Origin: Flavobacteriales bacterium
GTDB lineage: Bacteria; Bacteroidota; Bacteroidia; Flavobacteriales_D; Sanyastnellaceae
Length of the DNA: 22,136 bases
Assembly (NCBI GenBank): GCA_030728235.1
Contig: JANRAA010000189.1
Span: forward strand, 1-22,136
Direction: 5' to 3'
The notes under the pieces are model-generated. The model saw nothing but the letters and a program-made list of their open reading frames with translations, ran no database searches and was not told the DNA's origin. Both the position numbers and the translations under genes were made by a program. This document shows positions 13,165 to 22,061 of this stretch, piece after piece (positions within the stretch are counted from its first letter, which is position 1; every line of letters starts with the position of its first letter).

Positions 13165-15861
13165 ATGAAACGAATAATTAACACTCTACAGATTTTCACC
13201 CTGATTTTCGGGCTAAGTTTCGCTGCTTCTTCGCAGATTATGCTTTTTCCTGCATCACCCGAAAATGGAATTCCTGAATCTCAGAATCTCGATTTTTCTG
13301 ATGACAATTATCTCCCAGACCTGGTTTTACAGCCGTCAGCCGCTGTTGCCGACAACATTGCACATACAATTATGTCGGGTGATTGGTATGACCCTTCGAT
13401 CTGGGATTGTGGGTGCATTCCCATTGGTTCGTATGACATTTTTATTGAGAGCGGACATTCAGTGAATATGGGGTTCAACAACCAGATTGTGAATCTCAAT
13501 ATTGCGAATGGTGCAACACTATCGTGCTCTGAAGAAATCGGTTACCTGTTCATTGTGAATGGTGATTGGAACAACCACGGCGAGTTCAACGCTGGTAAAA
13601 GTCTGGTTAGCTTCGCTGGCAGCGAGCTGCAGCAAATAAGTGGCATTTCCACCTTCTACGACATCAATTTCCAAGGAGCGCATACAATTGAAATCGTTGG
13701 AACTGCGATAGTAGAGTCGAAGATGTACCTAAGCGACGCCACTTTGGTAACAAACGATCGCTTGAATTTGGCCAGTAAAGGGCTAAATGACACTGCTTGC
13801 ATGGCCCCTGTATTGAGCGGTTCCATTGTCGGGAAAGTAGGCATGACGCGCGATGTAAATGCAGCATACAACGGATGGATCACACTCGGCTCACCATACA
13901 CCGATGCCATTGTTGAAGATTGGGATGATGACTTTATCACCACTGGTTTTATCGGATCAGATTACCCGAGCTACAGTTTTGTAAGCATTCAGTCTTACGA
14001 CGAATCAGCATCGAATGGAACTGGAGATTTCATCCCGGTAACCAATTCCAATGAAAATTTAATTCCGGGTAAAGGGTACTATGTTTATGTGCTCGCTGGT
14101 AATCATAGTTACGACCTTCTTTCGACGCCAATTCTAGGTGAGTTCGAATTCCCAATAACACATACCGTTTCTGGCAATACACAGAACGACGGATTGAATC
14201 TTGTTGGAAATCCATACCTCTCAGATTTGAATTGGGACAGCGCATCTGGCTGGACCAAACAGGGTGTTTCAGGCGCATTGTATGTCTGGGATATTGCCCT
14301 CAATCATTTCCGCACCTATTCAAATGGATTTGGAGTGAACGGTGGCACACCAATTATTCGCATTGGAGAGGCTTTCTGGGTGCAATCGTACCAAAGCGAT
14401 CTCACGTTGAAGTGCAATGAGCTCGCTAAGCTCAGCGGACCAACAACACCCGTAAACGCGGGAAACGACTTTCTGCAGCTGCGCATGGATGGATTGGGAC
14501 TTGGAGACGAAATGCTACTTGCCATTACTGAGGGGACAACCACCGGTTACGACCCAAGCAACGATGCCTATAAATTCTTTAGTGCAAATGCAAAATTGAA
14601 CCTTGCTACTGTTTCTGATGACGGAGCGTTCTTAGCGATCAACAACATTCCGATGCCAGAAACAGAAGTGGTGGTTCCCTTGATGCTGACAGCCACTGAA
14701 GCTGGAACCGTGACAGCTAACATTGAACATGCTCCTGAACTGAATGGGGCTTGCATGTGGATCAAAGATTTGGTTACAGGTGATGTATATGGCATCCACG
14801 AAACCACATCATTCACCTTCAACACCGATATCGTAACTGAACAAATTCGATTCGAGATCCACATCGACCGTGTTTCTCCGAATATTTCAACCAATATTTC
14901 GTGCAACGGTGACGCTTCAGGAAGCATTTCTGCTGCTACAAATGGAGAGGCGATTTACACCTTCACTTTGACCGACGCCGACGGGGCAACAGTCTTGAGC
15001 ACAAGCGGAAATGAGGCCATTGCAGAAAACTTAACTCCTGGAATTTACACCATGGTGGTTGATGCCTTTGCTGGTTGTCCGACTACAACAGAAACCATTG
15101 AAATAACTGAACCTGCGCCGTTGTTTATGACAAGCGCCCATCAGGATTTGGCCTGTGATGAAGAGTTAACCGGTTGGATCACCATCGAATATGGTGGTGG
15201 TGTAGAACCTTACAACATCTTATGGGAAGACGGATCCGCTGGAGACAGTCTTGAAAACATCGGTGGAGGTATTTACAGTTGTGTATTGACCGACGCCAAT
15301 GGGTGCGAGTATGTTCACAGCATTGAAGTTCTAGAAGAGCCAGAAGTTGTTTCTGCCTTCACACCGTCGGCTACTACCGTTACCATTGCAAACGACAACG
15401 GATTGGTAACATTTCAGAACAACAGCTCTGGTGCGTTCATGTACTCATGGGATTTTGGCGACGGCACTGCGTCGACAGAAGAGAACCCAACACACATGTA
15501 TGCAGAGCCGGGCATGTACTTCGTGAATCTATTTGCATACAACGAGCATTGTCTTGACATCTCTGAAGTTGTGATCGTAGTTGAAGAAGGAATGTCGGTT
15601 GCTAATCTTGGCGAACTGCAAAACGTACAGTTCGTGAACAACGGTGCATCGCCAATGGTTGTATTTCCTGATGAAATCACAGGAACTGTGCGAATCGATG
15701 TTTACAACCTTGCTGGTCAAATTATTTCAGCACCAATGCAAGGACAATTTTCGAAACAATCAGTGCCCGTTAATCTACGCTCAAATGTTACCGCAGCCAT
15801 TATCACTGTTACCAATTTGAGCACAAACAACTTCGTAAGTTTCAGATACATACGACAGTAA
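13165..15861 (+). CDS. Secreted protein with SprB-like repeats, PKD domain and type IX-like C-terminal domain
   Basis: This is an 898-residue exported protein. ATG 13165 gives a signal peptide (MKRIINTLQIFTLIFGLSFA, then ASSQ); an upstream GTG at 13147 would add six residues. After the signal, SGDWYDPSIWDCGCIP (from about residue 70) starts a segment typical of Bacteroidota secreted proteins that likely forms a beta-helix. The middle part (about 150-560) is beta-rich with LVGNPYLSDLNWD-type phrases. Two SprB-like repeats begin near residue 568 (ISCNGDASGSI, then LACDEELTGWI) with GIYTMVVDAFAGC and GIYSCVLTDANGC. A PKD domain covers about 732-812 (WDFGDGTAS at 762-770, HMYAEPGMYFVNL). The C-terminal domain (about 814-898) resembles type A sorting domains of the type IX secretion system (IDVYNLAGQII) and ends FRYIRQ. 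It is likely attached to or released from the cell surface. No enzymatic motif is visible. A strong terminator follows. Confidence 0.85.
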   Translation: MKRIINTLQIFTLIFGLSFAASSQIMLFPASPENGIPESQNLDFSDDNYLPDLVLQPSAAVADNIAHTIMSGDWYDPSIWDCGCIPIGSYDIFIESGHSVNMGFNNQIVNLNIANGATLSCSEEIGYLFIVNGDWNNHGEFNAGKSLVSFAGSELQQISGISTFYDINFQGAHTIEIVGTAIVESKMYLSDATLVTNDRLNLASKGLNDTACMAPVLSGSIVGKVGMTRDVNAAYNGWITLGSPYTDAIVEDWDDDFITTGFIGSDYPSYSFVSIQSYDESASNGTGDFIPVTNSNENLIPGKGYYVYVLAGNHSYDLLSTPILGEFEFPITHTVSGNTQNDGLNLVGNPYLSDLNWDSASGWTKQGVSGALYVWDIALNHFRTYSNGFGVNGGTPIIRIGEAFWVQSYQSDLTLKCNELAKLSGPTTPVNAGNDFLQLRMDGLGLGDEMLLAITEGTTTGYDPSNDAYKFFSANAKLNLATVSDDGAFLAINNIPMPETEVVVPLMLTATEAGTVTANIEHAPELNGACMWIKDLVTGDVYGIHETTSFTFNTDIVTEQIRFEIHIDRVSPNISTNISCNGDASGSISAATNGEAIYTFTLTDADGATVLSTSGNEAIAENLTPGIYTMVVDAFAGCPTTTETIEITEPAPLFMTSAHQDLACDEELTGWITIEYGGGVEPYNILWEDGSAGDSLENIGGGIYSCVLTDANGCEYVHSIEVLEEPEVVSAFTPSATTVTIANDNGLVTFQNNSSGAFMYSWDFGDGTASTEENPTHMYAEPGMYFVNLFAYNEHCLDISEVVIVVEEGMSVANLGELQNVQFVNNGASPMVVFPDEITGTVRIDVYNLAGQIISAPMQGQFSKQSVPVNLRSNVTAAIITVTNLSTNNFVSFRYIRQ

Positions 15862-15891
15862 ACAAGTAACCAGATTATCTCATATAGATAG

Positions 15892-15930
15892 AAAGGGGCC
15901 GTTCAATACTTTTGAGCGGTCCCTTTTTCC
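15892..15930 (+). terminator. Rho-independent terminator
   Basis: A 15-base-pair stem (15892-15906 with 15912-15926, two G-T wobbles and no mismatch) encloses a five-base loop, and the 3' arm runs into TTTTTCC. It lies 30 bases after the stop of the PKD/type IX protein and before the purQ promoter, so it should insulate the two. A-tract and T-tract flanks could make it work in both directions. Confidence 0.9.
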
Positions 15931-15950
15931 TTTTATCCCCCTTGATTTGT

Positions 15951-15958
15951 TATTTTTG
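15951..15958 (+). promoter_or_regulatory. Promoter -7 box for purQ
   Basis: TATTTTTG fully matches TAnnTTTG and lies 16 bases before the purQ ATG. No TTG is found 19 bases upstream; that position lies next to the T-tract of the terminator. The sequence from the box to the ATG is almost the same as that of purD. Confidence 0.6.
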
Positions 15959-15974
15959 CAACCAAATCATTCAC

Positions 15975-16667
15975 ATGAAATTCGGCGTTGTAGTATTTCC
16001 AGGTTCCAATTGTGATGAAGACATGGTCTTTGTTTTGGAGCAAACCCTTGATCAGAAAGTAGAAAAGCTTTGGCACAAAGATCGCGACCTGAAAGGGTGT
16101 GATTTCCTAGTCTTGCCAGGTGGCTTTAGCTACGGAGACTACCTTCGCAGCGGTGCCATCGCCCGTTTTTCACCGATCATGGATGAAGTAATTGCCCACT
16201 CTAAACGCGGCGGTTATGTTTTGGGTGTCTGCAACGGATTCCAAGTCCTGTGTGAAGCAAACCTCGTCCCAGGAGCCCTACTGCACAACAAACAACGCAA
16301 GTTCATTTGCAAAAACACCCACATCCTTCCACAGTCGAATCTTGCGATTATATCAAACGGACTTGAAGTGGATCGTGCGCTAAAGATTCCGATTGCTCAC
16401 GGAGAAGGGAACTTTTATGCAGATAACGACACTTTGAAGATGATGAACGACAACGACCAAATCATCTTTAGATACTGCGACGAAGAAGGACATATTACAG
16501 AAGCTTCAAACCCGAACGGATCAATCGAAAACATCGCCGGTGTATGCAATGCTCAAGGAAATGTATTCGGTATGATGCCTCACCCAGAGCGCGCTTCTGA
16601 TTTTGATTTAAGCAATATCGACGGACGAGAAATCTTCGAATCAATACTCGCAGGAATAACCGTGTAG
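15975..16667 (+). CDS. purQ: Phosphoribosylformylglycinamidine synthase subunit I (PurQ)
   Basis: This is a 230-residue class I glutamine amidotransferase, the usual size for stand-alone PurQ. It supplies ammonia from glutamine to the PurL subunit, which turns FGAR into FGAM in de novo purine synthesis. MKFGVVVFPGSNCDEDM is the family N-terminus. The catalytic triad is present: cysteine 86 in GVCNGFQVL, histidine 203 and glutamate 205 in MMPHPERASD. LPGGFSYGDYLRSGAIA (48-64) is also diagnostic. The ATG at 15975 fits the conserved start. A small separate PurQ implies that this genome has a small PurL and a PurS rather than the large fused enzyme; neither lies in this window. Confidence 0.96.
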   Translation: MKFGVVVFPGSNCDEDMVFVLEQTLDQKVEKLWHKDRDLKGCDFLVLPGGFSYGDYLRSGAIARFSPIMDEVIAHSKRGGYVLGVCNGFQVLCEANLVPGALLHNKQRKFICKNTHILPQSNLAIISNGLEVDRALKIPIAHGEGNFYADNDTLKMMNDNDQIIFRYCDEEGHITEASNPNGSIENIAGVCNAQGNVFGMMPHPERASDFDLSNIDGREIFESILAGITV

Positions 16668-16703
16668 GTTGTTTTATTGCATCCGTTAGTGAACTCAATG
16701 TAT

Positions 16704-16713
16704 TCGGCGCCGA
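16704..16713. repeat. Palindrome upstream of dxs
   Basis: TCGGCGCCGA is a perfect ten-base palindrome, 18 bases upstream of the dxs -7 box, where the -33 element would be expected. It could be a regulator site or chance. Confidence 0.3.
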
Positions 16714-16731
16714 CAAAGAACATTAAATTGT

Positions 16732-16739
16732 TACTTTTG
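16732..16739 (+). promoter_or_regulatory. Promoter -7 box for the dxs-DUF2480 genes
   Basis: TACTTTTG matches TAnnTTTG in full and lies 47 bases before the dxs ATG. No TTG at -33. The leader can fold an imperfect seven-base-pair hairpin (16754-16774). Confidence 0.5.
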
Positions 16740-16786
16740 TTAAGATCGATACGGGCGACGCAATAATCGTCTCCAATCTTCATCAT

Positions 16787-18724
16787 ATGAATGAATTTCA
16801 AGCCGGAAACCTGCTTAGCCAGATAAACTCTCCTGAAGATTTGCGTCAGCTTTTTTCAGAAGAACAGCTACCTGAAGTTTGCAATCAACTGCGTCAGTAC
16901 ATCATTGATATCGTATCTGAAAAGGGCGGACATTTTGGCGCCAGCTTAGGGGTTGTGGAGTTGACCGTGGCGCTGCATTATGTTTTCAATACCCCAGATG
17001 ATCAATTGGTTTGGGATGTTGGACACCAAGCATACGGACACAAGATTCTCACCGGTAGAAAAGATGCTTTTCATACCAATCGCAAATACAAAGGACTTTC
17101 AGGTTTCCCGAAACGCTCTGAAAGTGAATACGACACGTTCGGTGTTGGACACTCATCAACAAGTATATCGGCCGCATTGGGTATGGCTGTAGGAAGCCGC
17201 TTGAACGGACATCCAGACCGCCAGCATGTTGCCATCATTGGTGATGGAGCTATGACCGCTGGATTGGCTTTTGAAGGATTGAACCACGGAGGTGTGGAAG
17301 ACACCAACATGATTGTCGTTTTGAACGACAACTGCATGTCGATAGACCCCAACGTAGGTGCTTTGAAAGAATACCTTACCGACATCACCACTTCACATAC
17401 TTACAACAAGGTAAAAGATGAAGTATGGAACTTGTTGGGCAAGGTGAGCAAGTTTGGTCCCAACGCCCAAGTGATTGCTCAAAAAGTAGAAAACGCAATT
17501 AAAGGAGCTTTGCTAAAGCAGAGCAACCTATTTGAATCGCTCAACTTCCGCTATTTCGGCCCGATCGACGGTCACGATGTAGAGTACATGGTGAAGGTGA
17601 TGCGCGACCTCAAAGACATACCTGGACCGAAGTTGTTGCACTGTGTAACAATGAAAGGAAAAGGCTACAAACCTGCTGAAGATGGCTCCGCTACCAAGTG
17701 GCACGCCCCAGGTTTGTTCAATAAAGAAACAGGAGAAATCATCAAGGTTACTCCGAAAAGTCCGGAACCGCCCAAGTGGCAAGATGTATTCGGACACTCC
17801 ATCATCGAATTGGCGGAGAAGAACAAAAAAATCGTTGGTGTTACACCTGCAATGCCCACGGGTTGTTCTTTAAAATTCATGATGGAAGCCATGCCTGATC
17901 GCGCTTTTGACGTCGGCATTGCTGAACAACATGCCGTGACCTTCTCGGCTGGTATGGCAACACAAGGATTGGTTCCTTTTTGCAATATCTACTCGTCGTT
18001 TATGCAACGTGCGTACGACCAAGTAGTGCACGACGTAGCATTGCAGAAATTGCAAGTCGTATTTTGCCTTGATCGCGCCGGATTGGTTGGTGCTGACGGA
18101 CCGACTCACCACGGATCTTTCGACATCGCATACATGCGCTGCATTCCAAATCTCATTGTTTCATCACCAATGACCGAAGAAGATTTGCGCAACCTCATGT
18201 ACACCGCCTCTGCTGAAGATCACGGCGCTTTTGTTATCCGCTACCCACGTGGAAATGGAGTCATGACCGAATGGAAGACCCCGTTCAAAGCAATGAAGAT
18301 TGGCACCGGACGCAGGGTGGTAAACGGAGACGATATCGCCTTCCTCACTTTCGGACCGGTTGGAAACACAGCATTGGAAGCCATTAAAACACTTGAACAA
18401 CAAGGCGTTTCTGCGGCATTGTATGACATGCGTTTTGTAAAGCCCATCGATGAGCTAATGTTGCACGAAGTTTTCGGAAAGTTCAAACAAGTCATCACCG
18501 TTGAAGACGGATGCATCGACGGAGGTTTCGGCAGCGCAGTGATCGAATTTATGGTTGACCACGGTTACCAGTGTCAGGTAAAACGCCTTGGCATACCAGA
18601 TCAATTCATCGAGCACGGCACTCCTGAAGAGCTTTTTCACGAATGCGGCTTCGACGCTGAAGGCATGGTGAACGTAGCCATGGAAATGACTGCGGCTCGA
18701 AGAAAAGACAAGATGGTTGGGTAA
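16787..18724 (+). CDS. dxs: 1-deoxy-D-xylulose-5-phosphate synthase
   Basis: This is a 645-residue thiamine diphosphate enzyme, close to normal length. It condenses pyruvate and glyceraldehyde 3-phosphate into DXP, the first step of the MEP isoprenoid pathway. Landmarks: GGHFGASLGVVEL with histidine 49; DVGHQAYGHKILTGR; the thiamine/metal motif GDGAMTAG (152-159) ending at LNDN (asparagine 182); FGPIDGHD; the catalytic glutamate 380 in GIAEQHAVTFSAGMA; and DRAGLVGADGPTHHGSFD. The C-terminal transketolase domain ends with the VKRLGIPDQFIEHGTPEELF block. All active-site positions are intact. Its presence shows that this organism makes isoprenoids by the MEP route, not only the mevalonate route. 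The TAA stop shares its last base with the ATG of the DUF2480 gene. Confidence 0.97.
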   Translation: MNEFQAGNLLSQINSPEDLRQLFSEEQLPEVCNQLRQYIIDIVSEKGGHFGASLGVVELTVALHYVFNTPDDQLVWDVGHQAYGHKILTGRKDAFHTNRKYKGLSGFPKRSESEYDTFGVGHSSTSISAALGMAVGSRLNGHPDRQHVAIIGDGAMTAGLAFEGLNHGGVEDTNMIVVLNDNCMSIDPNVGALKEYLTDITTSHTYNKVKDEVWNLLGKVSKFGPNAQVIAQKVENAIKGALLKQSNLFESLNFRYFGPIDGHDVEYMVKVMRDLKDIPGPKLLHCVTMKGKGYKPAEDGSATKWHAPGLFNKETGEIIKVTPKSPEPPKWQDVFGHSIIELAEKNKKIVGVTPAMPTGCSLKFMMEAMPDRAFDVGIAEQHAVTFSAGMATQGLVPFCNIYSSFMQRAYDQVVHDVALQKLQVVFCLDRAGLVGADGPTHHGSFDIAYMRCIPNLIVSSPMTEEDLRNLMYTASAEDHGAFVIRYPRGNGVMTEWKTPFKAMKIGTGRRVVNGDDIAFLTFGPVGNTALEAIKTLEQQGVSAALYDMRFVKPIDELMLHEVFGKFKQVITVEDGCIDGGFGSAVIEFMVDHGYQCQVKRLGIPDQFIEHGTPEELFHECGFDAEGMVNVAMEMTAARRKDKMVG

Positions 18725-19236
18725 TGGACGAGATTGTCAACAGAGTTCAAGAGAGCGGCATCGTATCCATCAACCTCGAAGAAGCCATTGCGCACATCCC
18801 GCTTGCGGAAATTGATCTCGCCCCGTATTTGTGGCAAGGAATGGTTTTGAAAGAAGCCGACTTTAGAAGTTGGGTGAAAGAGCACGACTGGTCGCAATAT
18901 CAAGGCAAAGGAGTTGGTGTTTTCTGCTCAGCTGACGCCATCATTCCCATGTGGGCATTCATGTTGGTTTCTTCGCAATTGTCGGGCATCGCCCATATAT
19001 CTACCTTCGGGCACGCCGAGGATGTTAGAGAACAACTGCTAATACAACACATCAATAGCACCGATACCTCCAACATCCGCGATCAGCGAGTGGTAGTAAA
19101 AGGATGCTCCACTTTTGAAGTTAGTCCTTCGGTTTTTATGCACCTCACCCAGCGTTTTCAACCCCATGTGAAAAGTTTGATGTTCGGTGAACCTTGCAGC
19201 ACAGTTCCCATCTATAAAGTTCCACGAAAAGGCTGA
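18724..19236 (+). CDS. DUF2480 family protein
   Basis: This 170-residue cytoplasmic protein of unknown function is found mainly in Bacteroidota. The features match DUF2480: EIVNRVQESGIVSINLE at the N-terminus, IDLAPYLWQGMVLKEADFR, VKEHDWSQYQGKGVGVFCSADAIIP (split here by the reader into HDWSQYQGK and CSADAIIPMWA), and the C-terminal FMHLTQRFQPHVKSLMFGEPCSTVPIYK. Several conserved cysteines and histidines (CSADAI, GCSTFE, GEPCSTVP) could bind a metal, which is my inference. The ATG overlaps the dxs stop by one base (TAATG), a coupling arrangement. It is followed by polA after 47 bases. Confidence 0.85.
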   Translation: MDEIVNRVQESGIVSINLEEAIAHIPLAEIDLAPYLWQGMVLKEADFRSWVKEHDWSQYQGKGVGVFCSADAIIPMWAFMLVSSQLSGIAHISTFGHAEDVREQLLIQHINSTDTSNIRDQRVVVKGCSTFEVSPSVFMHLTQRFQPHVKSLMFGEPCSTVPIYKVPRKG

Positions 19237-19255
19237 TCACAGCAGTATGATTCAC

Positions 19256-19262
19256 TATCTTG
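19256..19262 (+). promoter_or_regulatory. Possible -7 box for polA
   Basis: TATCTTG is one T short of TAnnTTTG and lies 21 bases before the polA ATG. No -33 TTG was found. It contains the TTG that would be the alternative start. polA may instead be read through from dxs. Confidence 0.25.
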
Positions 19263-19283
19263 TCGGCCCTAAACATCGCCTAC

Positions 19284-22061
19284 ATGATCAGTCCAGAATC
19301 AGATAAAAAGCTATTTCTTCTCGACGCTTACGCACTCATTTTTCGTGCCTACTACGCGTTTATTCGCAACCCGCGTATCAACACCAAAGGCATGAATACC
19401 AGTGCCATGTTTGGATTTACGAATGTGCTACTCGACGTATTGAAAAACGAAAAACCATCACATCTCGCGGTGGTTTTCGACCCACCAGAAGGAAATTTCC
19501 GATCAGAGACCTTTGCAGATTATAAAGCCAATCGTGAAGAGACACCTGAAGACATCCGCGTATCGGTGCCTTGGATCATGAAGATTTTGAAAGGATTTGG
19601 TGTTCCCATCATCATGGTGAACGGATTTGAGGCCGATGACGTGATTGGAGCCATTGCCAAACATGCCGAGAAAGATGGGTTTCAGACATTCATGATGACA
19701 CCTGATAAAGATTTCGGACAATTGGTTTCGGAGAACATCTTCATTTTCAAACCCGGCAGACAGGGCAATCCAGCGGAGATTTGGGGACCCAAAGAAGTTT
19801 GTGAACGCTATCAGATCGAACGGCCTGAGCAGGTGATCGACATCCTAGGGCTCATGGGCGATGCAGTAGATAACATCCCCGGCGTGCCCGGGATAGGCGA
19901 GAAAACCGCCATGAAGCTCATTGGTCAGTACGGTAGTATTGAAGGACTTTATGAGCACACCCACGAATTAAAGGGCAAGCAAAAAGAGAACGTGGAGAAC
20001 CACAAAGAGCAGGCGTTTATGTCGAAACACCTCGCTACCATTGTAACCGAGATCGATTTCCACATCGACTATCCGGATATGGAGATAAGCCCAATCGACA
20101 AAGACCTCTTGCGCGAAACATTCGAAGAATTGGAGTTCCGCACCCTTTCGCGGCGCGTGCTAGGAGAAGACACCTCAGCGCGTGAAGGCGAGCAGATCAG
20201 TTTGTTTGGAGAGGTGCAAGAAGAAGTTGTTGCTGAAGAAATCGTGCTCAGCACCCTTGAAACCACTGCGCACAGTTATGAATTGGTACAGGGTGAAACA
20301 GCTAAATCGGCATTGATAGCTACCTTGATGGAGGCCAAAGAGTTTTCGTTCGACACCGAGACAACAGGCTTGGACCCCTTGGAAGCGGATCTCGTTGGGA
20401 TGTCGTTTTCAATCGCTTCACACAGCGGATGGTATGTGCCTGTGCCTGGGAACTTCGAAGAGCAAAAAGAATTTTTGAACGATTTCAGAGCATTGTTCTC
20501 ATCGACTGATAAGTTGTTGATCGGACAAAACATCAAGTTCGATTACAAAATGATGGCGCGGTATGGTATCACCATCACCAACAAGCTTTTCGACACCATG
20601 ATTGCGCATTACCTCATGAGTCCGGATGGCAAGCACGGCATGGATGTGTTGGCGGAGCAGTATTTGAAATATCGCCCGATACCCATCGAAGAATTGATTG
20701 GGAAAAAAGGCAAAAACCAAGGCAGCATGTCTGATTTGTTGCCTGAAGAATTGGTTAACTACGCCACCGAAGATGCCGATGTAACCCTACAGCTCAAGCA
20801 CACCTTCGCACCAGAAATTGAAAAACCGCACTTAAAGTCGTTGTTTGAAAATGTAGAGCTTCCGCTTTTAAGGGTGTTGGCCGACATGGAGACAGAAGGT
20901 GTGAACCTCGACACAGCAGGACTGCGGGAATATGCGGTAAGCTTGAGAATCAGCATTGAAGAGCTCGAAACCGAGATACACAGTCTGGCGGGAGAAACCT
21001 TCAACGTCGACTCGCCGAAGCAGCTCGGCGTGATTCTATTTGAGAAACTCGGCATTGGTAGCAACAACAAAACCACCAAAACAGGCCAGTACTCAACGGG
21101 TGAAGATGTGCTATCGAAACTGGAGCATGAGCACGCGATTATCGGTAAAATACTCGACTACCGCCAGCTTCGGAAATTACTTTCGACCTATGTAGAGCCG
21201 CTTCCAGAGATGGTGAGCAAAGTAACAGGCAGGCTGCACACCCAGTACATGCAAACCGTGGCAGCGACAGGAAGATTGAGTTCGAACAACCCGAATTTGC
21301 AAAACATACCTATTCGCACCGAGAAAGGCCGTGAAATACGAAAAGCTTTCATTCCACGCGGCGAAGGGTACTCGATTATGTCGGCCGACTACAGCCAAGT
21401 TGAATTGCGCATCATTGCTGCCTTGAGTGAAGACGAGAGCATGGTAGAGGCATTTAGAAGCGGGCACGACATTCACGCCGCCACAGCATCGAAAGTATTT
21501 GGAGTAGCCTTGGATGAAGTTACGCGAGAGATGCGCAGCAAAGCCAAGGCAGTGAATTTTGGAATTATATACGGACAAGGAGCTTTTGGCTTGGCGCAGA
21601 ATCTGAATATTAAGCGCAGTGAGGCCAAAGACATCATTGACAATTACTACGCGCAGTTCAGTAAATTGAAGAGTTATCAGGCTGATGTTATCACGTTGGC
21701 GCGTGAGCGCGGATATGTTGAGACCATCTTGGGCCGCAGGAGGTACTTACCAGACATCCATTCAGCCAACGCTGTTGTAAGAGGATTTGCTGAGCGAAAT
21801 GCCATCAATGCCCCTATTCAAGGATCGGCAGCCGACATCATCAAGCTTGCAATGATCAAAATCCAAGAAGAGCTGAAAAAAGGTGATTTCAAATCGCGCA
21901 TGATTATGCAGGTGCATGATGAATTGGTTTTTGACGTCTACGACCCAGAACTCGAGGTACTAAAGGAAATCGTCGTCAGACACATGCGAGACGCGCACCC
22001 TTTGATTGTGCCATTGGATGTAGAGGTTGGCGTTGGACAAACGTGGCTAGCAGCGCATTGA
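19284..22061 (+). CDS. polA: DNA polymerase I
   Basis: This is a complete 925-residue Pol I (E. coli 928) for Okazaki-fragment maturation and repair. The N-terminal 5'-3' nuclease domain (about 1-290) has LFLLDAYALIFRAYYAF, ADYKANREETP, GFEADDVIGAIA and MGDAVDNIPGVPGIGEKTA (helix-hairpin-helix). The 3'-5' proofreading domain is intact: FDTETTG with D357 and E359, GQNIKFDYKMM, and YATEDADVTLQL. Many bacterial Pol I enzymes have lost these residues, so proofreading is likely here. The polymerase domain has motif A with D702 and E707 (ADYSQVELR), the O-helix with R751, K755, F759 and Y763 (AKAVNFGIIYG), and motif C QVHDELVFDV with H878, D879 and E880. F759 is the E. coli-like residue that disfavours dideoxynucleotides. 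The ATG at 19284 was chosen over a TTG at 19260, which lies in a possible -7 box. Confidence 0.97.
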   Translation: MISPESDKKLFLLDAYALIFRAYYAFIRNPRINTKGMNTSAMFGFTNVLLDVLKNEKPSHLAVVFDPPEGNFRSETFADYKANREETPEDIRVSVPWIMKILKGFGVPIIMVNGFEADDVIGAIAKHAEKDGFQTFMMTPDKDFGQLVSENIFIFKPGRQGNPAEIWGPKEVCERYQIERPEQVIDILGLMGDAVDNIPGVPGIGEKTAMKLIGQYGSIEGLYEHTHELKGKQKENVENHKEQAFMSKHLATIVTEIDFHIDYPDMEISPIDKDLLRETFEELEFRTLSRRVLGEDTSAREGEQISLFGEVQEEVVAEEIVLSTLETTAHSYELVQGETAKSALIATLMEAKEFSFDTETTGLDPLEADLVGMSFSIASHSGWYVPVPGNFEEQKEFLNDFRALFSSTDKLLIGQNIKFDYKMMARYGITITNKLFDTMIAHYLMSPDGKHGMDVLAEQYLKYRPIPIEELIGKKGKNQGSMSDLLPEELVNYATEDADVTLQLKHTFAPEIEKPHLKSLFENVELPLLRVLADMETEGVNLDTAGLREYAVSLRISIEELETEIHSLAGETFNVDSPKQLGVILFEKLGIGSNNKTTKTGQYSTGEDVLSKLEHEHAIIGKILDYRQLRKLLSTYVEPLPEMVSKVTGRLHTQYMQTVAATGRLSSNNPNLQNIPIRTEKGREIRKAFIPRGEGYSIMSADYSQVELRIIAALSEDESMVEAFRSGHDIHAATASKVFGVALDEVTREMRSKAKAVNFGIIYGQGAFGLAQNLNIKRSEAKDIIDNYYAQFSKLKSYQADVITLARERGYVETILGRRRYLPDIHSANAVVRGFAERNAINAPIQGSAADIIKLAMIKIQEELKKGDFKSRMIMQVHDELVFDVYDPELEVLKEIVVRHMRDAHPLIVPLDVEVGVGQTWLAAH

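Noticed and set aside
21177..21578. A 133-codon minus-strand open frame inside polA
   Set aside because: It is antisense to the most conserved part of the polymerase domain, where codon constraint creates long open frames by chance.
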